A DNA stretch of 64,000 nt from Nitrosopumilus sp. K4. GTDB lineage: Archaea > Thermoproteota > Nitrososphaeria > Nitrososphaerales > Nitrosopumilaceae. The notes under the pieces were generated by a model. That model saw only the letters and a list, made by a program, of their open reading frames with translations, did no database searches and was not told where the DNA came from. The translations under genes were made by a program, and so were the position numbers. Of the stretch, positions 33,437-42,807 are shown one piece after another (position 1 is the first letter of the stretch; each line of letters starts with the position of its first letter). The stretch is from the NCBI RefSeq assembly GCF_018128925.1, contig NZ_CP067007.1, forward strand, positions 1-64,000, read 5' to 3'.

Positions 33437-34620
33437 TAAAAAATATCAGTGTCTTACTAGGAAAAGAGTTAGATTTTATTTCAAATACTAATATCAAAAT
33501 ACAAAATCAAAGATTCAAAAGAATTCAACCAAACATTGGTCCAAGTTCAAAAGAAGAAACCTTGGACTGTGAAGGTCTTTTAATGATACCTGGCTTTGTG
33601 AATTGCCATACTCATATTGGTGATTCTGTTGGAAAAGACATTACTCTAAACAGCACAGTTGACAAAAGAATTCATCCTGTTTTTGGAGCAAAATCTAAAA
33701 TTCTAAAAAATACAGATAAAGAAATTCTTGCAAACTATATGAAAAATTCAGTTACTTCTATGGTACAAAAAGGCATTACTACATTTGTCGATTTTAGAGA
33801 AGGTGGCATTGATGGTGTTTTACTTTTAAAAAATATTTTAAAAAATTCTCCAATACGTTCTGTGATTTTAGGAAGATTGGATTATTATCAAACAACTAAT
33901 GAAATTCGAAAAAACATTCCATTTCCTAAATCAAAATTGTCCGAATTAGAACAACTTCTAAAGAAATGTGATGGTCTTGGAGTAAGCGGGGCAAATGAAA
34001 ACAGCAATGCAGTTCTACGTCAATACTCGAAAACCTCTAAAATTAGAGCAATTCATTCATCAGAAACAAAACAAAGCGTCTCAGCCTCCAAAAAAATGAC
34101 TGGAAGATCTGAAACTATTAGATCTCTGAACCTAAAACCACATTTTCTCGTACATATGACCCATGCCTCCATGGGTGATCTTAATTCAGCCGCAAAAAGA
34201 ACACGAGGAATCGTGATATGTCCTAGAGCAAATGCCTCACTTGCAGAAGGCATCCCGGATATAGAAAATATGAAAAAATCTGGTTGCACGATTGCATTGG
34301 GAACTGATAACATTATGATCAATTCTCCTGATATGTTTAGAGAAATGGATTATCTGTGGAAAGCAACCATGGGAATTCACAAAAAACGAATCAATCCAAA
34401 AGAAATTCTAAAAATGGCTACTGTAAATGGTGGTAAACTTTTGAGAAAAGACATTGGAGTTATAGAAAATGGCAAAATTGCTGACTGTATATTTATTGAA
34501 AAACATGCATTAGATTTAGAACCGATGCATAATCCTCATGCGTCAATTGTTCATAGGGCATCAGAATCATCTATACGTGCAGTTATGATCGGAGGGAAAG
34601 TAGTTCATGGTAAAATCTAA
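33430..34620 (+). CDS. Amidohydrolase-superfamily protein in the riboflavin operon
   Basis: Metal-dependent hydrolase barrel of the cytosine/guanine deaminase-chlorohydrolase branch. Metal ligands visible: HxH in NCHTHIGDS, His in IRAIHSSE, His in FLVHMTHAS, and Asp in LGTDNIM. The C-terminal composite domain (DIGVIENGKIADCIFIE) is typical. It overlaps GTP cyclohydrolase III by 7 bases and the reductase gene by 14, so it is tightly coupled to riboflavin synthesis. I infer that it performs a pathway step (deamination or deformylation) with no other assigned gene here. Confidence 0.85.
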   Translation: MLIKNISVLLGKELDFISNTNIKIQNQRFKRIQPNIGPSSKEETLDCEGLLMIPGFVNCHTHIGDSVGKDITLNSTVDKRIHPVFGAKSKILKNTDKEILANYMKNSVTSMVQKGITTFVDFREGGIDGVLLLKNILKNSPIRSVILGRLDYYQTTNEIRKNIPFPKSKLSELEQLLKKCDGLGVSGANENSNAVLRQYSKTSKIRAIHSSETKQSVSASKKMTGRSETIRSLNLKPHFLVHMTHASMGDLNSAAKRTRGIVICPRANASLAEGIPDIENMKKSGCTIALGTDNIMINSPDMFREMDYLWKATMGIHKKRINPKEILKMATVNGGKLLRKDIGVIENGKIADCIFIEKHALDLEPMHNPHASIVHRASESSIRAVMIGGKVVHGKI

Positions 34621-35263
34621 ACTGCATGTAATTCTTAGTGCAGCAATTTCAATTGATGGAAAGATTGCAACTTATACTGGTGATTCAAAACTATCTTCAA
34701 AAGAAGATTCTATTAGATTGCATAAACTAAGATCTAAAGTTGATGCAATATTAGTTGGTAAAAACACTGTTGATCGTGATGATCCATTACTTACTGTGAG
34801 GCACTCAAAAGGAAAAAATCCTATTAGAATAGTTTTAGATTCACAAGGAAAAATTTCACAAAAATCCAAAATTATCAAAACATGCAAACACATTCCTACA
34901 ATTTTAGCAGTATCAAAACAAATAACCAAGAAAAATTTTGAGCTATTAAAAAAACATCCATTGGATATAGTTGTGTGCGGACAATCATCTGTAAATATAA
35001 AATCACTTTTAAAACAACTTGAAAGTCAAGGAATAACATCACTTCTTGTAGAAGGTGGCGGAACCATTAATTGGGAATTTATTAAATTAGATTTGTTTGA
35101 TGAAATTATAATAACAATATCGCCATTCCTAATTGGGGGAACCAATGCAATTAGTTTTGTTCAGGGAGGTGGATTTGCAAAAATTAGGGAATCTCCAAAT
35201 ATAAAATTAAACTCTGTAAGAAGGCTCAAAAATCACCTTGTTTTACACTATATCAAAGTGTAA
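34607..35263 (+). CDS. arfC: 2,5-diamino-6-ribosylamino-pyrimidinone phosphate reductase (ArfC/RIB7 type)
   Basis: NADPH-dependent reductase turning the ribosyl side chain into ribityl. Dihydrofolate-reductase fold with LSAAISIDGKIAT, LRSKVDAILVGKNTVDRDDPLLTVR and LLVEGGGTINWEF. There is no N-terminal deaminase domain, unlike bacterial RibD, so deamination must be done by another protein. Last gene of the operon. Confidence 0.9.
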   Translation: MVKSKLHVILSAAISIDGKIATYTGDSKLSSKEDSIRLHKLRSKVDAILVGKNTVDRDDPLLTVRHSKGKNPIRIVLDSQGKISQKSKIIKTCKHIPTILAVSKQITKKNFELLKKHPLDIVVCGQSSVNIKSLLKQLESQGITSLLVEGGGTINWEFIKLDLFDEIIITISPFLIGGTNAISFVQGGGFAKIRESPNIKLNSVRRLKNHLVLHYIKV

Positions 35264-35299
35264 GTTATTATACTTAATTTAGAATAAGATTTCAAGAAA

Positions 35300-35590
35300 T
35301 TGGCAGCAAAAAAGAAAGCTACAACAAAAAGAAAAACAGCAACCAAAAGAAAAGTTGCTGCAAAAAAGAAATCTACATCAAAAAGAAAACCTACCACTAA
35401 AAGTGCTAGTAAAAAAACAAAATCATCTAAATCAAAATCTGGTAAAAAAGCATTTGGTGGTTATGCAATTAGCTTTGCTGGACGCAAAGAAACTGTAGAG
35501 CAAGTTTTTGGTAAGAAACCTATTGCCCCAAGCGAAATGACCAAGAAGATCTGGGCATTCGTAAAAGCAAAAAGCCTTTCCAATCGTTAA
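35300..35590 (+). CDS. Lys-rich basic protein with SWIB-like C-terminal motif
   Basis: TTG start. The first 50 residues are Lys, Thr, Ser and Ala repeats of the histone-H1-tail type (KKKATTKRKTATKRK). The last 45 residues are ordered and include APSEMTKKIWAFVKAKSLSNR-like sequence, resembling the first helix of SWIB/MDM2 domains, though too short for a whole domain. A DNA- or nucleoid-binding role is inferred from charge. The stop is followed by a GTTAACG hairpin. Confidence 0.7.
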   Translation: MAAKKKATTKRKTATKRKVAAKKKSTSKRKPTTKSASKKTKSSKSKSGKKAFGGYAISFAGRKETVEQVFGKKPIAPSEMTKKIWAFVKAKSLSNR

Positions 35591-35598
35591 AACAAATG

Positions 35599-35620
35599 GT
35601 TAACGTATAGAATCGTTAAC
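35599..35620. terminator. GTTAACG inverted repeat
   Basis: GTTAACG (35599-35605) and CGTTAAC (35614-35620) form a perfect 7-bp inverted repeat with an 8-base spacer, 8 bases after the stop of the Lys-rich gene. Pyrimidine-rich sequence follows. It may be a terminator or a protein site upstream of the hemerythrin-like gene. Confidence 0.4.
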
Positions 35621-35690
35621 TAATTCTATCTTTTCATTATTTAACTAAAAATAAAAAAGATATAGATACCGCATTTTTTTCTTAAACAAT

Positions 35691-36248
35691 ATGTCTACAG
35701 CATCATTACGAAAAGATCACGAACTTATTGAAAAAGTAATCAAAGCTATGGAATCAACTGTTCAATTACTTTCTGATGGGAAACAAATTCCTGAATCTAT
35801 TTTGTTACCTGTAATTGATTTTTCAAAAAATTTTACAGATGTATGTCATCATAGTAAAGAAGAAAATTCTTTGTTTCCTGCATTAGAACAAGCAGGAATG
35901 CCACGAAATATGGGACCAATTGCTATGATGCTAATGGATCATGAACGTTCAAGAGAAATTGGAAAAAGCATGGAAACATCAGCAAAAGAGTATCTTTCAT
36001 CAGGAAATTCTGGAAATCTAATTAATGATATGAAGCAGTATGTTGACCATATTACAGAACATTTGTGGAAAGAAAATAATAGATTGTTTATGATGGCAGA
36101 AGCTCGTCTACAATATGTATCTGAGAAAGTCGATAAAGAACTAAATGAAATTGAGGATTCAAAACTAAAAGAAATTGGAAAAGCTAGAGATCATTATGAA
36201 AAACTAGCAGAGAACCTGGCCAAAGATGTATCTGAACAAGGAAGTTAA
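35691..36248 (+). CDS. Hemerythrin-like HHE-domain protein
   Basis: Four-helix bundle with spaced His/Glu ligands of a di-iron site: KDHELIE near residue 10, CHHSKEEN near 54, MDHERS near 82, and HITEHLWKENN near 119. A charged helical tail follows. It could sense or carry oxygen, nitric oxide or iron; the sequence does not decide. Shortly followed by a small acidic gene two bases downstream. Confidence 0.85.
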   Translation: MSTASLRKDHELIEKVIKAMESTVQLLSDGKQIPESILLPVIDFSKNFTDVCHHSKEENSLFPALEQAGMPRNMGPIAMMLMDHERSREIGKSMETSAKEYLSSGNSGNLINDMKQYVDHITEHLWKENNRLFMMAEARLQYVSEKVDKELNEIEDSKLKEIGKARDHYEKLAENLAKDVSEQGS

Positions 36249-36250
36249 GA

Positions 36251-36526
36251 TTGGCACATAGTATATTTGGTGAAGTAGTAGGAGTACGAAAATTTACAAA
36301 TGGGGATATTGAGATTGATTTCTTTCATGAGGATGAAATCACTGAATACCGTTATTCTTCAGATCCTAGTAGATTGAGTAATTTTCCAAAAGAACTAGCT
36401 GAGACTCTGGCATCGACATTGGCATCTGATATTTGCGTTGAAATATACTTTGAAGATGATGGAACTCCATCTTATGTTGAATTAGAAGAATGTGATTATG
36501 ATGAAGACGATGATGAGGACGATTAA
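36251..36526 (+). CDS. Small acidic protein, unknown
   Basis: TTG start two bases after the hemerythrin-like gene, so probably cotranscribed. The 91-residue product has a beta-rich front (SIFGEVVGVRKFTNGDIEIDFF) and a C-terminal run of Asp/Glu (last 12 residues almost all acidic). No signal peptide and no recognised domain. A partner of the HHE protein is possible. Confidence 0.65.
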   Translation: MAHSIFGEVVGVRKFTNGDIEIDFFHEDEITEYRYSSDPSRLSNFPKELAETLASTLASDICVEIYFEDDGTPSYVELEECDYDEDDDEDD

Positions 36527-36551
36527 CTCCTCAAAATCTAGTTAAATTAGA

Positions 36552-37943
36552 TCATTCAACATAGTGATGATGAGTTAGATTATCATAAAATCTAACTGAT
36601 TTGATATTTACAAATTCTAGCATTCCGTATCTTGATAACTCTCTTCCAAATCCACTGTGCTTTATTCCTCCAAATGGGATTCTAGGATCAGAAATTACTA
36701 CATTATTTACGCTGACTATTCCTGATTCAATTCTTCTAGACATTTTTTCAGCTTTTGCCAAATCTTTTGTCCAAATGCTTGCACCTAGTCCAAACTCTAT
36801 ATCATTTGCAAGTTTTATTGCTTCACTTTCATTTTCGACAATTGTGATTGGGGCAACAGGACCAAATGTCTCTTCCTTTGCAATTCTCATATCTGGCTTT
36901 ACATTTGTGAGGATAGTGGGTTTGTAAAAATACCCTTTACCTTCAATTTCTGATCCTCCCAAAAGAATTTCAGCTCCTTTTTGTTTTGCATCTTCAACTA
37001 TTCCTGAAATGGTATCTAAACTATCTTTGCTAGATAATGGTCCTATATCAGTTTCAATTGACATTGGATCGCCTACCTTTAGTTCAGATGCCTTTTTGAT
37101 AAACAATTCAATAAAGTCTTTAGCAATATTTTTTCCAACAAAAAATCTTTTTGAGGCTACACAACTCTGACCACAGTTTATGAATCGCCCTTTAACTGCA
37201 CCTTCTGCTGCTTTTTCAATAATTGCATCATCAAGAACAATGAAAGGATCACTTCCTCCTAATTCCAAAACACATTTTTTCAAATTAAGAGCCGCTCTTT
37301 CACCAACTTTGGCACCTGCATTTGTACTTCCCGTAAATGTAACCGCATTAACATCTGAATCAATAAGGTGATTTGCTGAATCTACACTTCCAACAACTGT
37401 TTGAAATATTCCATCAGGAATGCCTGATTCGGCAAATGCTTTCTCAATTTCTATTCCTGATTGCATTGTTACGCGAGATGGTTTCATTACAATGACATTT
37501 CCTGCCATCAGGCATGGTGCGGCAAATCTAAGTGCCTGCCAGTATGGAAAATTCCATGGCATGATTGAACCGATAACCCCAAGTGGCTCAAATGTTAGAA
37601 AGCTTTTTCGTGCATCTGTATTTAGTACCTCGTCTGAAAGAAAACTATCTCCATGGTCTGCATAAAACTCCAAAGCCCAGGCACATTTTTCAACTTCTCC
37701 GATTGACTCTTTGAGCGCTTTACCCATTTCAGAAGTAGCAATTTTTGCAAGATGTGTTTTGTTCTTTTTTAGATATTCAACTAAATTGTAAATGTAACTT
37801 CGTCTTTTTTCATAATCTTTCTTCCATTCTGGAAATGCTCTTTTTGCTTTTCCAACCAGCTCAAATACCTGATCTTTTGACATTGCATCGTATTTTGCAA
37901 TCTCTTCTTCAGTTGCTGGGTTTACTGTTGCAATTTGACTCAA
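36552..37943 (-). CDS. Aldehyde dehydrogenase (succinate-semialdehyde type)
   Basis: NAD(P)-dependent dehydrogenase of 463 residues. Catalytic Cys in NCGQSCVASKRF, general base Glu in LELGGSDPF, and cofactor-binding GSTNAGAKVGE. The IMPWNFPYWQALRFAAP stretch is typical of the succinate-semialdehyde branch. In thaumarchaea such enzymes oxidise or, in the reverse sense, handle C4 and C3 semialdehydes of the carbon-fixation cycle; which one is not clear from sequence. Confidence 0.88.
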   Translation of the reverse strand: MSQIATVNPATEEEIAKYDAMSKDQVFELVGKAKRAFPEWKKDYEKRRSYIYNLVEYLKKNKTHLAKIATSEMGKALKESIGEVEKCAWALEFYADHGDSFLSDEVLNTDARKSFLTFEPLGVIGSIMPWNFPYWQALRFAAPCLMAGNVIVMKPSRVTMQSGIEIEKAFAESGIPDGIFQTVVGSVDSANHLIDSDVNAVTFTGSTNAGAKVGERAALNLKKCVLELGGSDPFIVLDDAIIEKAAEGAVKGRFINCGQSCVASKRFFVGKNIAKDFIELFIKKASELKVGDPMSIETDIGPLSSKDSLDTISGIVEDAKQKGAEILLGGSEIEGKGYFYKPTILTNVKPDMRIAKEETFGPVAPITIVENESEAIKLANDIEFGLGASIWTKDLAKAEKMSRRIESGIVSVNNVVISDPRIPFGGIKHSGFGRELSRYGMLEFVNIKSVRFYDNLTHHHYVE

Positions 37944-38034
37944 GGACTTATCAACAAGTTCCTCCTTATTTATTTTGTAACCTATTTTTCAAAAATTGGT
38001 AAATTTCTGATCATCTTGATTGTTCAAAAATCCT

Positions 38035-38538
38035 TTACTTTACTATCATTACAGGAGATTTGGCCTTATGGATGACATAGTTTGAAACACTTCCCAAAAG
38101 TATCTCTGTTGTTGGGCCTTTTCCCCTTGAACCAATAACTATCATGCCGATTTTGTTCTTTTTAGAATTCGAAAATTTCACAATATCGCTTCCTGGATTT
38201 CCTTTTATCACTTGACCTGAAAATCTTATTTTATTTTGCATACAAATCTCTTTAGCCTTTGCAATTATTTTTTCGCCATATTTGATAATTCTTTTCTGAA
38301 ATCCTGCTGGTTTCAATGAAGATAATGGCTGAATGATTTCTATTAATGGAAGCGATGAAATATCACTTGGTATGACATAGATTCCGACTATTTGAGACTC
38401 TGTGTATTTTGCTAAATTGATTGTCTCTTCTAATGCTCTAAAAGAATTTTTTGAACCATCTAATGGAACTAGTATTTTTTTAATTGCTTTTTTTGGTATT
38501 TTTTTACTTGATTGTTTTTTACTAACCACACTAATCAT
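38035..38538 (-). CDS. UspA-family universal stress protein
   Basis: Single Usp domain after a Lys-rich N terminus. KILVPLDGSKNSFRALEE opens the fold, and GSRGKGPTTEILLGSVS is the ATP-binding loop (G2xG9xS pattern). Last gene of the minus-strand run hflX-trm56-tfe-usp; the tfe stop is eight bases upstream. Confidence 0.88.
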   Translation of the reverse strand: MISVVSKKQSSKKIPKKAIKKILVPLDGSKNSFRALEETINLAKYTESQIVGIYVIPSDISSLPLIEIIQPLSSLKPAGFQKRIIKYGEKIIAKAKEICMQNKIRFSGQVIKGNPGSDIVKFSNSKKNKIGMIVIGSRGKGPTTEILLGSVSNYVIHKAKSPVMIVK

Positions 38539-38546
38539 CTTTAAAT

Positions 38547-39062
38547 TTAGAATGTTTGTTGCATATCTTTTTTGATCTCATCGATTTTCTTTGAATATGC
38601 TTTCTTTGATTTGTCATTCTTTTTTAAATTCAAAACATTGCCACAAGATGGACATTTGAACATACCTTCTAATGCATCCTCAAATGTTACTCTTGGACAA
38701 TCTTCATTTCCACAATGGTAAAAATCTGAAGCGTTCTCATAATCTAATCTTTGCTGTAGTCTCTCTGTGATTTTCTTTTTTTGATTTTCAATAAAATTCT
38801 CTACCTCTTCTCTTCTTGTTCTCCATCTATAAACAAACCATCCCTTTCTTTCATCTTTGACTCTGATTCCAGTGATTAACGATTTTCCAAATAGATCATA
38901 GAGAACTTTTCTGACCATGTTGATTCTCAATCCTGTGGAGCTGGCAATTTCCTCATCTGTTGCATCTTCAGCTTTCAAAAGTGATCTAGCTACTTTGAGA
39001 TACTCATCTCCCCCAATCATGGATGCTATTCGAACAAAAGGATCCTCGTATTTGTCTACCAA
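38547..39062 (-). CDS. tfe: Transcription initiation factor E alpha subunit (TFE)
   Basis: Helps open promoters with archaeal RNA polymerase. An extended winged helix (residues about 10-95, DEEIASSTGLRINMVRKVLYDLF and KGWFVYRWRT) is followed by a coiled-coil linker and a zinc ribbon (CGNEDCPRVTFEDA...CPSCG). Length 171 is typical. Confidence 0.93.
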   Translation of the reverse strand: MVDKYEDPFVRIASMIGGDEYLKVARSLLKAEDATDEEIASSTGLRINMVRKVLYDLFGKSLITGIRVKDERKGWFVYRWRTRREEVENFIENQKKKITERLQQRLDYENASDFYHCGNEDCPRVTFEDALEGMFKCPSCGNVLNLKKNDKSKKAYSKKIDEIKKDMQQTF

Positions 39063-39088
39063 CTCTAATGAGTCCTGATTTTCTACTA

Positions 39089-39634
39089 TTAATCCCTTGT
39101 TTCGTTAACTAGGACATTTTTGCCTTTTTTTGTAGGTATGATCTTTCTTGTGCCTCCAGAAAAATCAGCCTTAAACTGCTCTCCTCTCTGAATCCTGTCT
39201 AAAAGTACTGCAAGAGCACTAATCTCTGAATGGGGTTGGCTGCCAACCCCCACATTATAGTCAGATAATTCGTAAATCTCCCTGGGAACTTTTTCTGCCC
39301 CCACCACAATAAGCAATTTTTCTTCATTTTCTAGTTCCTTTTGAGCGGCATTGATGCTTTCTCCATACATGGTAAGATGGACAATCTTGAATTTTTCTTC
39401 TTTTTTCATTTTTACAATTGATCTCCAACTATCAATAAATTCCACTAAAAATTTCCCTCCCCATGTTTTATTTATTTTCTCAATAGTGTCTCTAATTTCT
39501 GGATTGACTTCTGTCATAAAGATCTTTGATGCCCCAAAGGCACGTGCAACTAGTGCTACATGTGTTGTCACTCTGTCATCTCTTACAATCCTTTGGCCGA
39601 TTCTTACAACTTCAATTTCCATATGATGCTTCAA
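39089..39634 (-). CDS. trm56: tRNA (cytidine-56) 2'-O-methyltransferase
   Basis: SPOUT enzyme specific to archaea. [25 protein letters not shown] at the N terminus, [15 protein letters not shown] and [21 protein letters not shown] form the SAM knot and active site. The start may be the ATG at 39634 or at 39622 (MEIEVVRIG); the latter shortens the overlap with hflX to 11 bases and fits the family better. Confidence 0.92.
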   Translation of the reverse strand: MKHHMEIEVVRIGQRIVRDDRVTTHVALVARAFGASKIFMTEVNPEIRDTIEKINKTWGGKFLVEFIDSWRSIVKMKKEEKFKIVHLTMYGESINAAQKELENEEKLLIVVGAEKVPREIYELSDYNVGVGSQPHSEISALAVLLDRIQRGEQFKADFSGGTRKIIPTKKGKNVLVNETRD

Positions 39635-40721
39635 ACTCCGTTTTAATTTTGGGGGAATTTTGATTTTCTATAATATTTTTAATTAGTATTTTTAATTCAT
39701 TTACATTCTCTCCTGTTTTTGAGGATACAGAAATTGTTTTTTTATTATCTTTGAGATTTAATATTTCTGTTTTTTCATCAATCTGTTCTTGTTGCATTAG
39801 ATCTGATTTATTTAAAACAAAAATTATTCTATCTCTTTCAACTTCTAATTCACTTAATGTTCTTATACAGCTTGAAAATTTTTTCTTCAAATCAAATATT
39901 GAATCACTAACATCAATTACAAGAATAATAACGTCTGTGTGAAGCAATTCTTCAAGAGTTGATTTGAATGCATCAATCATGTATGCAGGAAGTTTGCTAA
40001 TGAAACCCACAGTATCTGAAATTAAAAACGGCTCACGATCAATTGTTACTCTTCTAGTGGTGGTTGAAAGTGTAGTAAATAATTCCTTACTCTGTTGCCT
40101 TGTTTCACCTGTTAATCTGTTGAACAATGTTGTTTTGCCTGCAGATGTATATCCTGCAAGTGAAATTGTCTTAAATCCTTGTCTTTTTCTCCCTTGTCTG
40201 TGTAGTTCTCTTTGTTTTCCAGCTTTTTCAAGCTTTGATCTTATGGTCTGCATTCTATGTTTGATGTCATTATAGTAAACATCTACCTCAAACTTTCCAA
40301 TTCCCATAAATCCTGGTTGTTCACCCATACTTGATAGACGAACCTTTTCTTTTGCTCTTGCCATCTCATATCGTAATTGAGCTAACTTTACCTGTAGCTT
40401 TGATTCTGCACTTGATGCCCTTCTCTCAAAAATTTCTAAAATCAGTGCTTCTCTGTCTAAAATCTCTCTGTGTAAAATCGATGCCAAGTTATAATTTTGA
40501 TGCGGCTTTAGAATTTCATCAAAAATTATAACATCTGGTCTTAGTTTTTCTACGACTTCTTGTAATCTTTCTAAAACCCCCTCACTAATTCCATATTTTG
40601 GTTTTTTAAGAAAATCTTGCTTTATTGTATGGACAATCTCATATCCTGCTGCATCACATAGGCCTACTGCCTCTGTAATGGCATCTTCTTTGTCATAAGT
40701 GATTAAAATCGCTGAATTCAT
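39612..40721 (-). CDS. hflX: GTPase HflX
   Basis: Ribosome-associated GTPase. The N-terminal domain has [28 protein letters not shown], followed by a coiled coil with [28 protein letters not shown]-domain motifs: G1 [11 protein letters not shown]3 DTVGF, G4 NKSD. First gene of the minus-strand run including trm56, tfe and usp. Confidence 0.93.
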   Translation of the reverse strand: MNSAILITYDKEDAITEAVGLCDAAGYEIVHTIKQDFLKKPKYGISEGVLERLQEVVEKLRPDVIIFDEILKPHQNYNLASILHREILDREALILEIFERRASSAESKLQVKLAQLRYEMARAKEKVRLSSMGEQPGFMGIGKFEVDVYYNDIKHRMQTIRSKLEKAGKQRELHRQGRKRQGFKTISLAGYTSAGKTTLFNRLTGETRQQSKELFTTLSTTTRRVTIDREPFLISDTVGFISKLPAYMIDAFKSTLEELLHTDVIILVIDVSDSIFDLKKKFSSCIRTLSELEVERDRIIFVLNKSDLMQQEQIDEKTEILNLKDNKKTISVSSKTGENVNELKILIKNIIENQNSPKIKTEFEASYGN

Positions 40722-40776
40722 TTAACTAATTCTCCATCAAAATAGCGGTTTAAACTTCTATCTTATTTCAACAAAA

Positions 40777-41823
40777 TCAGTTATTTCTCTTCAAAGTCTT
40801 TTCAATGTTCATATTTAGAACAATTTCTGCAATATCACTGGCATACTCTGAAATCCTTCTGATGTTTTCTGTAATTCGTCTTATCCTGTAAATCTCTTCA
40901 TCATCTTTGAGTGATTTTGATGCATCTCTTACTTTTTTCTCAAATTTTGTGATTTGGGTTGTTTTTTCAATTGTTTTTTCAGCCTGAACATAATCCTCTT
41001 TGAATAAAGCAAGGCATGAATCATCTAAAACTGAAAGAGAAAATTCATTCATTTCTTGAATTCTATTAATAATTTCCTTTTTGATTGGTTTTTTGAATTC
41101 TATGATGTCTTTTGCTACAAATGCTGCATGATCTCCTGTCCTTTCAATGTTTTTTACCACCAGTCTGTATCCTAAACAATCTCTTGGATTTCTAAATCCC
41201 ATTTCATTTAACATGTGTTCATTTTGAATTGCAATTTTTAGTTGACGAATAATATAGAATCCAAATCTATCAACTTCATCATCAGTGTTTATTACTTCTT
41301 CGGCAAGCTCCAAATTATTTTCTTTTACTGCAAGAATTGCATCACTGGACATTGATTTTGCAAGATGGATCATTCTCTTAAATGCTCCATCAACTGATAA
41401 TTCAAGCAGATTTACTAGAACCTGAACTGTAATCCCAGTGGTTGAATCTGAAATTATTTCAGAACCCATGAGCATTCTTTTTACTGCTTCTTTTACTATG
41501 GTTCTCTGGTTTGGATTCAGTCTTCCTGTCTTTGGTTTGACATTAATTGTTTTGAATCCCAAAAAGTACAATGAAATTAATTTTCTTACAATTGAGGAAG
41601 CTATCTCTTCAGCATCTATCTCAATAGTTGCATCTTCCTTCTTCTGGGCTCTAGTCTCAAATTTTGGAGGATACAACTCAAGAGTAGATGATCCTTTTCT
41701 GACCATCCTGATTTGATCTCCTTGTTTCAAACCCAAATCAGTAATCCATTGTTTTGGTAATGAAACTATGTATGATGACTTGCCTGTAAATTGAATTTTC
41801 CTTGTTTCCTCTCTTTCTTCCAT
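40777..41823 (-). CDS. PhoU-like regulator with N-terminal AbrB-type domain
   Basis: Residues about 8-50 form a SpoVT/AbrB swapped-hairpin DNA-binding domain (IQFTGKSSYIVSLPKQWITDLGLKQGDQI). The rest is two PhoU three-helix repeats (about 120-340) with DDEVDRFGFYIIRQL and RTGDHAAFVAKDI metal-binding-like motifs. This fusion is common in archaea as a phosphate-uptake regulator. No phosphate transporter gene is in the window, so the target is unknown. Confidence 0.88.
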   Translation of the reverse strand: MEEREETRKIQFTGKSSYIVSLPKQWITDLGLKQGDQIRMVRKGSSTLELYPPKFETRAQKKEDATIEIDAEEIASSIVRKLISLYFLGFKTINVKPKTGRLNPNQRTIVKEAVKRMLMGSEIISDSTTGITVQVLVNLLELSVDGAFKRMIHLAKSMSSDAILAVKENNLELAEEVINTDDEVDRFGFYIIRQLKIAIQNEHMLNEMGFRNPRDCLGYRLVVKNIERTGDHAAFVAKDIIEFKKPIKKEIINRIQEMNEFSLSVLDDSCLALFKEDYVQAEKTIEKTTQITKFEKKVRDASKSLKDDEEIYRIRRITENIRRISEYASDIAEIVLNMNIEKTLKRNN

Positions 41824-41914
41824 AAAATACGGTTTAATTTGCTATCTATATAGTTAAAGATTCAAAATATATGGCTCCATTGAACTAATATTTAGAATAG
41901 ATCGCACTACTGTC

Positions 41915-42388
41915 ATGGATCAACATCTAAAGTTGAAGTATACAATAGATGCACTGTTTGGAAATGGAGTTTCAAAATTTTTACCAAAAGATATTGAGAT
42001 GACTTTTTCAAGAAAGAATGGTAGAATTAAAACAGTTTCCCATAAAGGAAAACTATTGTGCACTTTGAGAATTGATGGTGGTTTAGCAATCAGTCCTTAT
42101 TTTGCGCAACTTTTACTGCAAAGCAAAAAATTCAAAGAAAACTGTTTAGAAGTTAACCAAGATGCTGCCCCATTTGTTGAAGAAGGAAGATCTGTTTTCT
42201 GCAAACATGTAACTTGGGTTGGAAAAAATATCCAAATCTCTTCAGATACGCCGGTTTTGTACAAAAACAAAGTAATTGCTGTTGGAAAAGCCGTTTTGTC
42301 CTCAGATATGATTTTAGATTTTAAACATGGAATGGCAATCAAAGTCAGAGATAGTTTAAAAAGTCGTAAGGAGAAGTTATCATCATGA
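41915..42388 (+). CDS. PUA-domain protein resembling the archaeosine TGT C-terminal domains
   Basis: A stand-alone 157-residue protein. The N-terminal part (KLKYTIDALFGNGVSKFLP, SRKNGRIKTVSHKGKLLCTLR) and the PUA domain (NQDAAPFVEEGRSVFCKHV.....VIAVGKAVLSSDMI) match the order seen in the C-terminal C2/C3/PUA region of archaeal tRNA-guanine transglycosylase, but the catalytic domain is not present. RNA binding is inferred. It overlaps the NAC gene by ATGA, an arrangement suggesting a translation link. Confidence 0.8.
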   Translation: MDQHLKLKYTIDALFGNGVSKFLPKDIEMTFSRKNGRIKTVSHKGKLLCTLRIDGGLAISPYFAQLLLQSKKFKENCLEVNQDAAPFVEEGRSVFCKHVTWVGKNIQISSDTPVLYKNKVIAVGKAVLSSDMILDFKHGMAIKVRDSLKSRKEKLSS

Positions 42389-42726
42389 TGCGTGGCGGTA
42401 ATCGCGAAATGCGAAGAATGATGGACAAGATGGGACTTGATATGAAAGAGATCCCAAATGTTCAAGAAGTCATCATCAAGACTGACAAAAAAGAGATCAT
42501 TTTATCAAAACCCTCCGTTACAGAAATGAAAGCCAAAGATAACTCAATTTTTACAGTAACTGCAGATTCTTACGAAGAAAGAGAATTGGAGGTGCCTGTA
42601 TTTTCTGATGAAGACATTCAACTAGTTAGCCAACAAGCAGGAGTTGATGAAGAAAAGGCAAAAAGTGCTCTGGAAGAATCTAAAGGTGATCTAGCAAGGG
42701 CGATCTTGTTGCTAACCACTGGATAA
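42385..42726 (+). CDS. nac: Nascent polypeptide-associated complex protein (aNAC)
   Basis: Homodimeric archaeal NAC that binds nascent chains at the ribosome exit. RMMDKMGLDMKEIPNVQEVIIKTDKKEIIL is the NAC domain; a C-terminal UBA domain follows (DIQLVSQQAGVDEEKAKSALEESKGDLARAILLL). The start may be either of two adjacent ATG codons at 42385 and 42388. Confidence 0.93.
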   Translation: MMRGGNREMRRMMDKMGLDMKEIPNVQEVIIKTDKKEIILSKPSVTEMKAKDNSIFTVTADSYEERELEVPVFSDEDIQLVSQQAGVDEEKAKSALEESKGDLARAILLLTTG

Positions 42727-42807
42727 TCTTGTAGCTTCTAAATTGAAAATCTGCTAAACTGAATTGCTTGTTGACCTGTTTGGAGTCTAAATTTTGGAAA
42801 AAAGAGA

